Part shown: in pieces, positions 26,892-37,950 of the stretch | How positions within the stretch are numbered: the stretch's first letter is position 1 | Layout of the letters: every line of letters begins with the position of its first letter | Source: Collimonas sp. PA-H2 | Lineage (GTDB): Bacteria > Pseudomonadota > Gammaproteobacteria > Burkholderiales > Burkholderiaceae_D | Assembly (NCBI RefSeq): GCF_002564105.1 | Contig: NZ_PDBX01000001.1 | Location: 3,410,001-3,474,000 of the forward strand | Direction of reading: 5' to 3' | DNA length: 64,000 nucleotides | Made by a program: the position numbers and the translations under genes | Notes under the pieces: model-generated | What the model saw: the letters and a program-made list of their open reading frames with translations, nothing else | Databases searched by the model: none | Told to the model about the DNA's origin: nothing

Positions 26892-26972
26892 AGCTACCCG
26901 GGAAGGCAACGCTGAACGGGCGTTTAGTACAGTAAAAAATTGTAATCATCCAATCCTGAACAGGAGAATGTT

Positions 26973-27845
26973 GTGGCAAGTGTATGTTCCGCTGGTACCG
27001 ATATCGGGTTTGCATCGCTAGACTATTTACAGGTCGCGATCCTGGGCGTGATTCAGGGCATCTCTGAGTTATTGCCGATTTCTTCCACCGCGCATATGCG
27101 CATCGTGCCGGCACTGCTGGGCTGGCATGATCCAGGCTCAGCGTTCTCGGCGGCGATGCAACTGGCGGCGCTGGCGGCGGTGGTGAGCTATTTCTGGCGC
27201 GATGTGCGCGAAGTCACGGTGGGCAGTATCAATGCGGTGCGCCAGCGCGATTTCAGCAGCCCGTCGTTCCGCCTCGGCGTGGCGATCATCCTGGCCACCA
27301 TCCCGATCGGGATTGCCGGCCTGGCGCTGTCGTCTGTGCTGAACGCCTGCGGTTCGCCGCTGCGCAGCCTGAGCGTGATCGGCTATGCCTGTATCGCCAT
27401 GGGCGTGCTGCTGGCGCTGGCGGAGGTCAGCTGCAAGCATCGCCGCACCGTCGGCGAAATGCGTTTGCGCGATGCGATCATCGTCGGCCTGGCGCAAGTC
27501 GGCGCCTTGATTCCAGGCGTGTCGCGCTCCGGTTCGACCCTGACTGCCGCCCTGTTCCTGAATTTCAAGCGCGAGGAAGCAGCGCGCTTCTCCTTCCTGC
27601 TCGGCTTGCCGGCGATTGCCCTGGCCGGCTTGAAAGAACTGCTGGTGCTGTTCCATCTGCACATGCCGCTGGAAACCTGGATGCTGCTGATTTTCGGGCT
27701 GCTGGTGGCCAGCGTTTCCGCCTTCGGCGCGATCTGGGGTTTGATGAAATTCCTGGAAAAATTCTCTACCTGGCCGTTCATCGCCTATCGCATCGCCCTC
27801 GGGATTTTCCTGCTGGTGGCGGTCAACAACGGTTTCCTAAGTTAA
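26973..27845 (+). CDS. Undecaprenyl-diphosphatase family protein, copy 2
   Basis: 290 residues from a GTG start with AGGAGA about 8 bases upstream. It keeps the family motifs in variant form: [16 protein letters not shown] (Ala instead of Gly before His) and PGVSRSGST. The N terminus is longer and the loops differ from copy 1, so the pair is an old divergence or separate acquisition rather than a recent duplication. It may be specialised for another polyprenyl phosphate or condition. 81 bases separate the two genes. Confidence 0.88.
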   Translation: MASVCSAGTDIGFASLDYLQVAILGVIQGISELLPISSTAHMRIVPALLGWHDPGSAFSAAMQLAALAAVVSYFWRDVREVTVGSINAVRQRDFSSPSFRLGVAIILATIPIGIAGLALSSVLNACGSPLRSLSVIGYACIAMGVLLALAEVSCKHRRTVGEMRLRDAIIVGLAQVGALIPGVSRSGSTLTAALFLNFKREEAARFSFLLGLPAIALAGLKELLVLFHLHMPLETWMLLIFGLLVASVSAFGAIWGLMKFLEKFSTWPFIAYRIALGIFLLVAVNNGFLS

Positions 27846-27873
27846 TTCAAGTAAAGCAAAGTCTACGTATTTA

Positions 27874-29709
<1,836 letters not shown>

Positions 29710-29761
29710 CACGACGAGCGGTCACTGCTGCCACTGCGCAAAAAAAACCACGACAGTGTTC

Positions 29762-29956
29762 GTAATGCCGTTCAGTTAAGACTGAACGGCATTTTTATTT
29801 TGCGGAACTCGTAGGGTGGGCACTCCGTGCCCACGCGGACGGGCCGGGGCGCGTAGCCGTGGCACGAATGTCAGAGACACGAATATCCATGATACTGCGT
29901 GGACACGGAGTGCCCACCCTACGCCATGTCGTTCTGCCCTAACTGAACAGCATTAC
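29762..29956. mobile_element. MITE-like element, copy 1 (195 bases)
   Basis: The left end GTAATGCCGTTCAGTTAAG and right end CTAACTGAACAGCATTAC are inverted repeats with about two mismatches. The 10-base direct repeat GACAGTGTTC flanks it exactly (29752-29761 and 29957-29966), a target-site duplication. The left end is itself a hairpin followed by ATTTTTATTTT, so it can act as a terminator after recQ. The interior (29811-29922) is a palindromic core starting GTAGGGTGGGCACTCCGTGC and ending with its inverse. No protein is encoded. Confidence 0.85.
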
Positions 29957-30004
29957 GACAGTGTTCATGGATTTTTTTCATCTGCCCGCAAGCAAGAGAG
30001 TTGC

Positions 30005-31183
30005 TTAAGGCTTGGTCCCCAGCGCCGCCATCAAGGCTTGCCTGATTTTCGCTTCCTGCGGCGCCACGCCAAAACCGAGCATCACGCCTTGCGCATCGAA
30101 GAAGCGGCAAATGGTGGTGCCGCCATCCACTTCCGTTTCCCAGCGGCCGGTCGCCACCGCATGCGCCGGCGGCGGCACCAGCGCCAGCGGATAGCTTGGG
30201 GTCTTGACGATCACCGGCGAATGCTTGAGATCGATTTCGGTGTCCTCGCCATTCAAGGTCTTGGCGATCGCCCGCGCCGCGGTCAGGATCGGGGCGATAT
30301 ACGGCAGCGGGCTGGTGCGGCCTTCGCCGTCGATGCGGTATTCGGCGCAGTCGCCGAGCGCATATACATCCGGCGCACTGGTGCGGCCATGGGAATCGAC
30401 CAGGATGCCGCGGCCGCTCGCCAGGTTTGCGGCTTGCGCCAGCGTCAGGTCGGGGCGCAGGCCGATGGCCGACAGCACTACATCGGCAACTACGCTGTCG
30501 CCATTGGCCAGCGTGACTTTGAGCGCGTCGCCGGCATGATCGACGCTGCTGGCGGTGGTGCCCAGGCGCAGGTCGATGCCGCGCGCGCTGAGCGCGGCGT
30601 GCAAGCCTTGCGACAACGGCGGCGCAGCCAGGGCTGCCAAAGGCAGGCTGTTGGGATCGACCAGCATGACCTGGTGGCCGTGGGCCGCGAGGTCGTCGGC
30701 AAATTCACAGCCGATCAGGCCGGCGCCGAGGATGACCACGCGCGCCGATGCCTGCACGTCCGGCAACAGCTTCTCGCGGAAGGTGGCGTAATCGTCGATA
30801 TGGTTGACCGACAGCACGCGCTCGGCGGCGTCGCCGGCGATGCCCAGCCGTATCGCTTGCGCGCCGACCGCGATCACCAGCTGCTCGTATTCGAAAGCGC
30901 CGCTGCTGGTGTCCACCACCTTGGCCACGGTGTCGATATGCTTGACCCGGGTCTTGGTCATGATATTCGCGCCGACCTGCTCCGCCATCTGTACTGCACT
31001 TTGCGAGATCAGCTGGGCCGCCAGCTTCTTTTGCGCGAACGCATTCGACAGCATCGGCTTGGAATAGAAACCGCCATCGTCGGCAGTGATGATGAGCAGG
31101 GCGGCAGTCTTGTTCAGCTTGCGCACTTCACGTGCCAGAGAATAAGCAGCCATGCCGGCGCCGATGATGATAATGGGTTTCAT
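30005..31183 (-). CDS. Rubredoxin-NAD(P) reductase (FAD)
   Basis: 392 residues. FAD-binding GxGxxA in IIIIGAGMAAYSLA (4-17), the NAD-binding second Rossmann region around ARVVILGAGLIGCEFADDL (about 145-163), and the conserved YALGDCAEY block. It passes electrons from NAD(P)H to rubredoxin. It is the last gene after rubrerythrin and rubredoxin in a leftward operon, so the natural role is reducing peroxide or superoxide scavenging rubrerythrin rather than alkane hydroxylation. Confidence 0.92.
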   Translation of the reverse strand: MKPIIIIGAGMAAYSLAREVRKLNKTAALLIITADDGGFYSKPMLSNAFAQKKLAAQLISQSAVQMAEQVGANIMTKTRVKHIDTVAKVVDTSSGAFEYEQLVIAVGAQAIRLGIAGDAAERVLSVNHIDDYATFREKLLPDVQASARVVILGAGLIGCEFADDLAAHGHQVMLVDPNSLPLAALAAPPLSQGLHAALSARGIDLRLGTTASSVDHAGDALKVTLANGDSVVADVVLSAIGLRPDLTLAQAANLASGRGILVDSHGRTSAPDVYALGDCAEYRIDGEGRTSPLPYIAPILTAARAIAKTLNGEDTEIDLKHSPVIVKTPSYPLALVPPPAHAVATGRWETEVDGGTTICRFFDAQGVMLGFGVAPQEAKIRQALMAALGTKP

Positions 31184-31302
31184 GGATGTCCTGGGAATGA
31201 TGGCGGTGAGGATAAAGCGGTTGAATGTGGTTGAGGGAGGTCTTGCCGGCCGCAGCAGGCTCTTGCGCCTGGCGCTGCGACCGCTGATTTTACAACAATT
31301 GC

Positions 31303-31467
31303 TTAGATCTCGACCATTTCAAAGTCTGCCTTGGCGACCCCACAGTCCGGGCATTCCCAGCTGGCAGGCACGTCTTCCCACTTGGTGCCGGCAGCGATGC
31401 CGTCTTCCGGCCAGCCGGCCGCTTCGTCATAGATCAGGCCGCAAACGATGCATTGGTAAGTTTTCAT
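31303..31467 (-). CDS. Rubredoxin
   Basis: 54 residues, full length for a single-domain rubredoxin. The four iron ligands are in CIVCG (C6, C9) and CPDCG (C39, C42), with the usual [14 protein letters not shown] and [14 protein letters not shown] around them. It carries one electron from the reductase to rubrerythrin. It lies 76 bases after the rubrerythrin gene and 119 bases before the reductase gene, all leftward. Confidence 0.95.
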   Translation of the reverse strand: MKTYQCIVCGLIYDEAAGWPEDGIAAGTKWEDVPASWECPDCGVAKADFEMVEI

Positions 31468-31543
31468 TTTGTTCCTATGTGTGTGTTGTGATGTTGTGTT
31501 GGCCCGGCGGCGCTTTGCCCCGCCGCCAGGCCGTTCTTTATAG

Positions 31544-32032
31544 TTACGCAGCGTTCAATGCATCCAGCGCCTGCTGGTAATGATTGGCATGGCGCTCTTC
31601 CACCTTGGCCAGGGCGGCGAAGCGCTTGGCTGCCTTTTCCAGGGTGCGCTTGAAATTATCTGCATGCTCTTTCGATTCGGCGATCTGCTCATCGTATTCG
31701 GCGACCGCGGCCTGGTTGCCTTCTTCAATCGCCAGATGACGGAATTTCGGATACATCTCGGTGTATTCGTAAGTCTCGCCTTCAATTGCGATTTCCAGCG
31801 ATTTGGCCGGCGTCAGCTGCGCTTTCGGATACAGCAGGTCGAGATGGCCGAAGGCGTGCATGACTTCCTGGTCGGCGGTGTCTTCAAAAATCTTGGCGAC
31901 ATCGTCGGCGCCGGCTTCACGCGCCAGCTTGGCGAAATAGCGGTATTTTATATGGGCCATGGACTCACCGGCAAACGCGGCTTCCAGGTTTTCGATGGTG
32001 ACTGATTTGTTGCTGCTGTCTTGGTTTGCCAT
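31544..32032 (-). CDS. Rubrerythrin-like diiron protein without rubredoxin domain
   Basis: 162 residues, a four-helix ferritin-like diiron domain. Metal ligands lie in [36 protein letters not shown] and [10 protein letters not shown]. The C-terminal rubredoxin-like domain of classic rubrerythrin is missing, and a separate rubredoxin is encoded next. It likely reduces hydrogen peroxide in the cytoplasm. It is divergent from maeB, a source of NADPH. Confidence 0.93.
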   Translation of the reverse strand: MANQDSSNKSVTIENLEAAFAGESMAHIKYRYFAKLAREAGADDVAKIFEDTADQEVMHAFGHLDLLYPKAQLTPAKSLEIAIEGETYEYTEMYPKFRHLAIEEGNQAAVAEYDEQIAESKEHADNFKRTLEKAAKRFAALAKVEERHANHYQQALDALNAA

Positions 32033-32210
32033 GGTGTGCTCTCTCTCAGTTAATCCGGGGAAGGGTGTTTTATCTATTACCGTAAGGCATATGATAGATT
32101 TTATTTATTGAAATTGGAAATTGAATATCTTAATTGCTATGATAGTTCGTGTCATTTTTGATATCGAATGGTTTTTGCATGCATACAACTATGTGAAATC
32201 GCTATTCACC

Positions 32211-32225
32211 ATGCGAAATTCGCAT
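32211..32225. promoter_or_regulatory. Palindromic operator candidate upstream of maeB
   Basis: ATGCGAA-A-TTCGCAT, a perfect 7-base palindrome about 66 bases before the maeB start. A second, imperfect dyad with GTGAA/TTCAC arms lies just upstream (about 32192-32208). A likely -10 (TAAAAT) follows at about 32246. The regulator is unknown. Confidence 0.45.
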
Positions 32226-32290
32226 AGCCGGTTGCGGGCAGTCTGATAAAATCAAGGACTTTCACTTGTTACACTTGGGGACAGAGGCAT

Positions 32291-34603
32291 ATGGATTCGA
32301 TGATCGATAAAAAAGAAGAGCTCCGCCAACAATTACGCCAAGCGGCGCTTGAATATCACGAGTTTCCGACCCCCGGGAAAATTAGCGTAACTCCTACCAA
32401 ACTGCTTACCAACCAGCGCGATCTGGCGCTGGCCTACTCGCCGGGCGTGGCCGCGGCCTGTGAAGAAATCGTTGCCGATCCGGCCAATGCCTTCCGCTAC
32501 ACAGCGCGCGGCAACCTGGTGGCGGTCATCACCAACGGTACTGCCGTGCTGGGCCTGGGCAATATCGGGCCGCTGGCATCCAAGCCGGTGATGGAAGGCA
32601 AGGGCGTGCTGTTCAAGAAATTCGCCGGCATCGACGTCTTCGATATCGAGATCAACGAACACGATCCGGAAAAGCTGTGCGACATCATCGCCTCGCTGGA
32701 ACCGACTTTCGGCGGCATTAACCTGGAAGACATCAAGGCCCCTGAGTGCTTCGAGATCGAGCGCAAGCTGCGCGACCGCATGAAGATCCCGGTCTTTCAC
32801 GACGACCAGCACGGTACCGCTATCATCGTCGGCGCGGCGATCCTGAACGGCCTGAAAGTGGTCGGCAAGGACATCAAGAGCTGCAAGCTGGTGGTCTCCG
32901 GCGCCGGCGCTGCCGCACTGGCCTGCCTGGACCTGATCGTCGATCTCGGCTTCCCGATTGAAAATATTTTCGTCACCGACCTGGCCGGCGTGGTCTACAA
33001 GGGCCGCGTCGAGCTGATGGATCCGGACAAGGAACGCTTTGCGCGCGAGACCGATGCCCGCACCCTGGCCGAGCTGATTCCAGGCGCTGATATTTTCCTC
33101 GGCCTGTCGGCCGGCGGCGTGCTCAAGCAAGACATGGTGAAGGCGATGGGTCCGCGGCCGCTGGTGCTGGCGCTGGCCAATCCGACCCCGGAAATCCTGC
33201 CGGAAGAAGTGAAGGCAGTGCGCGACGACGCCGTCATGGCGACCGGCCGTTCGGATTATCCGAACCAGGTCAACAATGTGCTGTGCTTCCCTTACATTTT
33301 CCGCGGCGCCCTCGATTGCGGCGCCACCACCATCACGCGTGAGATGGAAATCGCCGTGGTGCATGCGATTGCCGAACTGGCGCAAGCCGAGCAGTCGGAC
33401 ATCGTCGCCACTACTTACGGCATCACCAACCTGTCGTTCGGCCCTGAATACATCATTCCAAAACCGTTCGATCCGCGCCTGATGATCAAGATCGCGCCGG
33501 CAGTGGCCAAGGCCGCGGTTGCCTCCGGCGTCGCCAGCCGCCCGATCCAGGACATGGAAGCCTACATCGACAAGCTGCAGCAGTTTGTTTATCGCAGCGG
33601 CACCTTCATGCGGCCATTGTTCCAGATCGCCAAGAAGACCCCGGCCGAGAAGAAGCGCATCGTCTACGCCGAAGGCGAAGAAGAGCGTGTCCTGCGCGCG
33701 GTGCAGGTGGTGGTTGATGAAAACCTGGCGCGTCCGATCCTGGTCGGCCGTCCGGCGGTGCTGCAGCAGCGCATCGAACGTTTCGGCCTGCGCCTGAAAG
33801 CGGATGTCGATTTTGAAGTCATTAACCCGGATTTTGACGAACGCTATCGCGATTACTGGCAGACATTCCTGGCCATGACCAAGCGCCAGGGCGTCACCGA
33901 GCAGTACGCCAAGCTGGAAATGCGCCGCCGCCATACGCTGATTGGTTCGATGGCGATCCACAAGGGTCACGCCGACGGCATGATCTGCGGTACCTATGGC
34001 ACCACCAATCTGCATCTGAATTACATCGACAAGGTCCTGGGCCGGCGCGAAGGCGTCAATGTTTACGCGGCGATGAATGCCCTGATCCTGACGGACCGCC
34101 AATTGGTGCTGGTCGATACCCACGTCAATGAAGAGCCGACTGCCGAACAACTGGCGGAGATCACGATCCTGGCTGCAGAAGAGATGCTGCGTTTCGGCAT
34201 CAAGCCGCGCGCAGCGCTGCTGTCCCATTCCAACTTCGGTTCCAGCAACAGTGCTTCGGCGCAGAAGATGCGCAATGCGCTGGCGATCATCAAGGAACTG
34301 GCGCCAGAGCTGGAAGTCGACGGCGAAATGCATGGCGACACCGCGCTTAACATCGAGCTGCGGCGTCAATTGATGCCGGACTCGACCTTGACCGGTGACG
34401 CCAACCTGCTGGTGATGCCGAATATCGATGCCGCCAATATCGCTTACAACCTGCTCAAGAACACTTGCGGCAACGGCGTCGCGGTTGGCCCGATCCTGTT
34501 GGGCTGCGCCAAGCCGGTGCACATCCTGACGCCGTCGGCGACCGTACGCCGCATCGTCAACATGACCGCCTTGTGCGTGGTGGATGCTATCTCGGCACGC
34601 TAA
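32291..34603 (+). CDS. maeB: NADP-dependent malic enzyme with phosphotransacetylase-like domain
   Basis: 770 residues, the normal MaeB size. Residues 1-430 are malic enzyme ([39 protein letters not shown]). Residues about 440-770 are the phosphate acetyltransferase-like regulatory domain ([30 protein letters not shown]). It converts malate to pyruvate and CO2, making NADPH; the C-terminal domain senses acetyl-CoA and is usually not catalytic. GAGG precedes the ATG. Divergent from the rubrerythrin operon. Confidence 0.96.
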   Translation: MDSMIDKKEELRQQLRQAALEYHEFPTPGKISVTPTKLLTNQRDLALAYSPGVAAACEEIVADPANAFRYTARGNLVAVITNGTAVLGLGNIGPLASKPVMEGKGVLFKKFAGIDVFDIEINEHDPEKLCDIIASLEPTFGGINLEDIKAPECFEIERKLRDRMKIPVFHDDQHGTAIIVGAAILNGLKVVGKDIKSCKLVVSGAGAAALACLDLIVDLGFPIENIFVTDLAGVVYKGRVELMDPDKERFARETDARTLAELIPGADIFLGLSAGGVLKQDMVKAMGPRPLVLALANPTPEILPEEVKAVRDDAVMATGRSDYPNQVNNVLCFPYIFRGALDCGATTITREMEIAVVHAIAELAQAEQSDIVATTYGITNLSFGPEYIIPKPFDPRLMIKIAPAVAKAAVASGVASRPIQDMEAYIDKLQQFVYRSGTFMRPLFQIAKKTPAEKKRIVYAEGEEERVLRAVQVVVDENLARPILVGRPAVLQQRIERFGLRLKADVDFEVINPDFDERYRDYWQTFLAMTKRQGVTEQYAKLEMRRRHTLIGSMAIHKGHADGMICGTYGTTNLHLNYIDKVLGRREGVNVYAAMNALILTDRQLVLVDTHVNEEPTAEQLAEITILAAEEMLRFGIKPRAALLSHSNFGSSNSASAQKMRNALAIIKELAPELEVDGEMHGDTALNIELRRQLMPDSTLTGDANLLVMPNIDAANIAYNLLKNTCGNGVAVGPILLGCAKPVHILTPSATVRRIVNMTALCVVDAISAR

Positions 34604-34635
34604 GATCTGACGTAAGCAGCAAGCAAGATTGGAAG

Positions 34636-34683
34636 GGCCCGACTTTACCGCCAGATCACCGGCGGCAAAGCCGGGCCTTTTTT
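34636..34683 (+). terminator. Intrinsic terminator of maeB
   Basis: The GGCCCG / CGGGCC stem is extended inside by CCGCC / GGCGG and ends in TTTTTT. It lies about 30 bases after the maeB stop. Confidence 0.85.
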
Positions 34684-34700
34684 ATTGCGGTTGCCATGGC

Positions 34701-34894
34701 GTAATGCCGTTCAGTTAAGACTGAACGACATTTTTATTTGCGGAACTCGTAGGGTGGGCACTCCGTGCCCACGCGGACGGGCCGGGACGCGTAGCCGGGG
34801 CACGAATGTCAGGGACAGGAATATCCACGATACTGGATGGGCACGGAGTGCCCATCCTACGCCATGTCGTTCTGTCCTAGCTGAACAACATTAG
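34701..34894. mobile_element. MITE-like element, copy 2 (194 bases)
   Basis: Same structure as the copy at 29762: left end GTAATGCCGTTCAGTTAAG with internal hairpin, palindromic core (34749-34860), right end CTGAACAACATTAG. The flanking direct repeat is TTGCCATGGC (34691-34700) and CTGCCATGGC (34895-34904), 9 of 10 bases identical, again a 10-base target duplication. The different target and partly decayed right end show an independent insertion. Confidence 0.85.
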
Positions 34895-34986
34895 CTGCCA
34901 TGGCGTGCTTTTTTTAGTTGGTCACAGCGCGGAGAAAAGCGTGTAACGTAGCGAAAACGGCTGCACGATAATTATCAGGAGACGCG

Positions 34987-36639
34987 ATGACCGACTTTCC
35001 GCAAAGCCCGCTGATGGGGCAGATGATGAGCCAGCCCTTGCTCATCTCCAGCATTATCCAGCACGCCGACCGCCATTTCGGCGCCAATGAAATCGTCTCG
35101 CGGCGGGTGGAAGGCGATCTGCATCGCTATACCTACAGCGAATGCCACGGCCGCGCGCGCCGGCTCGCCAATGCCCTCGCCAGCCTTGGCGTCAGGATGG
35201 GCGAGCGGGTCGCCACGCTGGCCTGGAACGGCTACCGCCACATGGAAACCTATTACGCCGTCTCCGGCGCCGGCGCTGTGCTGCATACGATCAATCCGCG
35301 CCTGCATCCGGACCTGATCGGCTATATCGCCAACCATGCGGAAGACCAGTACCTGTTCTTCGATACCTGCTTCCTGCCGTTGGTGGAAGCGGTGGCGCCG
35401 CTCAGCAAGACCATCAAGGGCTATGTTGCGCTGTGCGCCCGTGAACACATGCCGCAGGACAGCAAGCTGTCCAACCTGCTGTGCTACGAAGAGTTGCTGG
35501 CGGCCAGCCGGGACGATTTCCAGTGGCCCATGTTCGATGAGAATTCCGCTTCCAGCCTGTGCTATACATCCGGCACCACCGGCAACCCCAAGGGCGCCCT
35601 GTATTCGCATCGTTCGACGGTGCTGCATTCCCTTGCATCGGTCATGCCGGACACCATGAACATTTCCGGCCGCGATGCTGTGCTGCCGATCGTGCCGATG
35701 TTCCATGTCAACGCCTGGGGCTTGCCGTATGCGGTGCCGCTGACCGGCGCCAAGATGGTGTTTCCCGGACCGGGGCTGGACGGCAAATCTCTGTACGAAT
35801 TGTTCGAACAGGAGCAGGTCACCATTTCCGCCGGCGTGCCGACGGTCTGGCTCGGCCTGCTCAATCATATGGAGCAGAACCAGCTGCGCTTCTCCAGCTT
35901 CAAGCGCACCATCATCGGCGGCTCGGCCTGTCCGCCGGCGATGATGCAAAGCTTGCGCCATCGCTACGGCGTGGAGGTGGTGCATGCCTGGGGCATGACC
36001 GAGATGTCGCCGCTAGGCACCACCGGCAACCTGCAAACAAAACATCTTTCCTTACCGCTGGAGCAGCAGGAACTGCTGCTGCAAAAGCAGGGCCATGCCA
36101 TCTACGGCGTCGACATGAAGATTGTCGACGACCTCGGCAAGGAACTGCCCTGGGATGGCGTCACTTACGGCAATCTGCTGGTCAAAGGTCCGTGGATTGT
36201 CGCCGGCTATTTCAAGAACGAGGGTGGCGAGGTGTTGCGGGACGGCTGGTTTCCTACCGGCGACGTCGCCACCATTGATGGCGACGGCTACATGCAGATC
36301 ACCGACCGCAGCAAGGACGTGATCAAGTCCGGCGGCGAATGGATCAGCAGCATAGCCCTGGAAAACATCGTGATGGCGCATCCGGCGGTGCAGATGGCGG
36401 CCTGTATCGGGATTTTTCATCCGAAGTGGGATGAGCGGCCCTTGCTGGTGGTGATGCGCAAGCCCGGCATGGAAGTCAGCGGCGCCGAGCTGCTCGAATT
36501 TTTCGAAGGCAAGATCGCCAAATGGTGGACCCCGGATGACGTCGCCTTTGTCGACGCCTTGCCGATCGGGGCCACCGGCAAGCTGTTGAAAAACAAGCTG
36601 CGCGAGCAGTTCAAGGCTTATACCTTGCCGACCGCCTGA
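34987..36639 (+). CDS. Long-chain fatty acid-CoA ligase (AMP-binding)
   Basis: 550 residues of the adenylate-forming family. P-loop [11 protein letters not shown] (about 193-203), [10 protein letters not shown] (A5), [29 protein letters not shown] (A7/A8) and the catalytic Lys in [11 protein letters not shown] near the C terminus. It activates a fatty or short-chain acid with ATP and CoA; the substrate cannot be read from the sequence. The length and HVNAWG motif fit the medium/long-chain ligases of beta-oxidation. Monocistronic with a good AGGAGA site. Confidence 0.92.
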   Translation: MTDFPQSPLMGQMMSQPLLISSIIQHADRHFGANEIVSRRVEGDLHRYTYSECHGRARRLANALASLGVRMGERVATLAWNGYRHMETYYAVSGAGAVLHTINPRLHPDLIGYIANHAEDQYLFFDTCFLPLVEAVAPLSKTIKGYVALCAREHMPQDSKLSNLLCYEELLAASRDDFQWPMFDENSASSLCYTSGTTGNPKGALYSHRSTVLHSLASVMPDTMNISGRDAVLPIVPMFHVNAWGLPYAVPLTGAKMVFPGPGLDGKSLYELFEQEQVTISAGVPTVWLGLLNHMEQNQLRFSSFKRTIIGGSACPPAMMQSLRHRYGVEVVHAWGMTEMSPLGTTGNLQTKHLSLPLEQQELLLQKQGHAIYGVDMKIVDDLGKELPWDGVTYGNLLVKGPWIVAGYFKNEGGEVLRDGWFPTGDVATIDGDGYMQITDRSKDVIKSGGEWISSIALENIVMAHPAVQMAACIGIFHPKWDERPLLVVMRKPGMEVSGAELLEFFEGKIAKWWTPDDVAFVDALPIGATGKLLKNKLREQFKAYTLPTA

Positions 36640-36667
36640 GCTGCGGGAGCCTGCCGTTCAGGCGCGC

Positions 36668-37582
36668 TTATTCAAACTCGTTGGGCTGCTTCCATGGCAC
36701 GCGTCCGGTCTGTACCTTTATGGCCGCGCGGCCGCAATGATCCGGATGGTCGTCGAAAAACATATGAGGCTTGAAGGCCGCCAGCACATCCGATTTGACG
36801 ATGCCGCCCATGAAGAAGGTTTCATCGATCGCCACGTCCCAGGCGCGCAGGGTGCGGATCACCCGTTCGTGGGCCGGTGAGGAACGCGCCGTGACCAGCG
36901 CGGTGCGGATCGGCGCCGCGTGGCCATCCGGATTCTTGAAGTTGTTCTGGATATAGGACAGCGCCAGCAGCAGCCGCGCAAACGGACCTTGCGGCAAGGG
37001 CAGCAAGGCGTTTTCCCGCTCATGCCTTTCAAATGCCTCGATCCCTTCGCTTTGGTAAATCCTTTCCGATTCATCTGAAAAAATCACGGCGTCGCCATCG
37101 AAGGCGATGCGGATCTGGTCCAGCTCTTCCATGGCATTCTCGGGCATCTGGTATAGCAGCGCCGCGGCCGTGCCGGCGTTGACTGCGGCTTGCACGTCGT
37201 CCTCATGCAGCGACAGGAACAGGCTGACATTGAAGGCCTGCAGATAGGGCGCTAGCGAAGCGCCGCCGGACAGCACCGCGCGCGTGATGTCGAGCTGGTA
37301 ATGCTTGATCGAATTGAAGATGCGCATCGAGGTTTCGCTGGAATTGCGCGACATTACGACCACTTCGACGAAACGCTGGCCGGTCAGCTGGTTCAGTTTC
37401 AGCAAGGCTTTTACCAGGGCAAAACCGGCTCCCGGCTTGAGAACCTGGTTTTCATTCAGCAACTGGTGGCGGCGATAGGCCGCCAGTCCTTCCTGGCGGA
37501 AGATGGCTTCCTCGATTTCCAGGTCGAACAGTGCGCGGGATGAAATTCCCACTACCAGTAAATTTTCCAGGGACTGAGGCAT
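36668..37582 (-). CDS. 5'-nucleotidase (cytosolic cN-I-like, PF06189)
   Basis: 304 residues, the family length. The HAD-like nucleophile region reads IAFDGDAVIFSDESERIY (about 158-175), with further blocks VVVMSRNSSETSMRIF, TRAVLSGGASLAPYL and a late MFFDDHPDHC. It hydrolyses nucleoside monophosphates in the cytosol. Convergent with the acyl-CoA ligase gene, with 28 bases between. Confidence 0.85.
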   Translation of the reverse strand: MPQSLENLLVVGISSRALFDLEIEEAIFRQEGLAAYRRHQLLNENQVLKPGAGFALVKALLKLNQLTGQRFVEVVVMSRNSSETSMRIFNSIKHYQLDITRAVLSGGASLAPYLQAFNVSLFLSLHEDDVQAAVNAGTAAALLYQMPENAMEELDQIRIAFDGDAVIFSDESERIYQSEGIEAFERHERENALLPLPQGPFARLLLALSYIQNNFKNPDGHAAPIRTALVTARSSPAHERVIRTLRAWDVAIDETFFMGGIVKSDVLAAFKPHMFFDDHPDHCGRAAIKVQTGRVPWKQPNEFE

Positions 37583-37950
37583 GGATGGTGGTCTTCAGGT
37601 GAATATCGACAGCGCTCATTATAGGCTGACGCGGCTACGCCGATAGCGTTCCCGCAGCCAGCCTGCAGATGCTGGTTTTGCAATTTTTTCCTTTGGCGGA
37701 GCAGCCGATGTTCCCGGGCGTTACGTTACATGTTACGTATCGCGGGGGACGGGGTGTTTCCCGGGATTAAGATCGGGGAAGGTTTTGATGTTTCTGTGAG
37801 TCATTGATTTTTAAGGATTTTTCTATTTTTCAAAGGTTTTTGATGATCTGCGGAACTAGCCTGATTGAGCGACTTTCCGGCTGGCACGTTCTTTGCGGAA
37901 AGACAGTAGGCATAGCTGTTATCTGAGTCATCAAAAAAGGGAGATAGATC
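37583..37950. other. Intergenic with sigma-54 promoter region
   Basis: 368 bases between the divergent nucleotidase and the repetitive lipoprotein gene. The right half is AT-rich (run from about 37800 to 37850) and carries a putative sigma-54 promoter. Repeats of GTTACG near 37720-37745 are seen with no assigned role. No gene is visible. Confidence 0.5.
37882..37896 (+). promoter_or_regulatory. Putative sigma-54 promoter of the repetitive lipoprotein
   Basis: TGGCACG-TTCT-TTGC matches the -24/-12 consensus (TGGCACG-N4-TTGC) at every position, with GG and GC 10 bases apart. It lies 55 bases before the gene start. A sigma-54 activator is encoded at 54.1 kb. An AT-rich stretch upstream could hold activator or bending-protein sites. 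Confidence 0.85.

Larger units (their letters stand above)
34604..34986. other. Intergenic: terminator plus MITE-like element
   Basis: The 383 bases between maeB and the acyl-CoA ligase gene hold the maeB terminator (34636-34683), the second MITE-like element (34701-34894) and a short stretch with the ribosome site AGGAGA before the ligase start. No gene is seen. Confidence 0.7.

Noticed and set aside
29816..31234. Long rightward open frame (472 codons) opposite the rubredoxin reductase gene
   Set aside because: It starts inside the MITE-like repeat and its protein is the antisense shadow of a well-supported reductase; no domain is visible.
32333..34522. 729-codon antisense frame across maeB
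   Set aside because: Open only because of GC-rich third positions in maeB; the His/Gln/Arg-rich product has no family signature.
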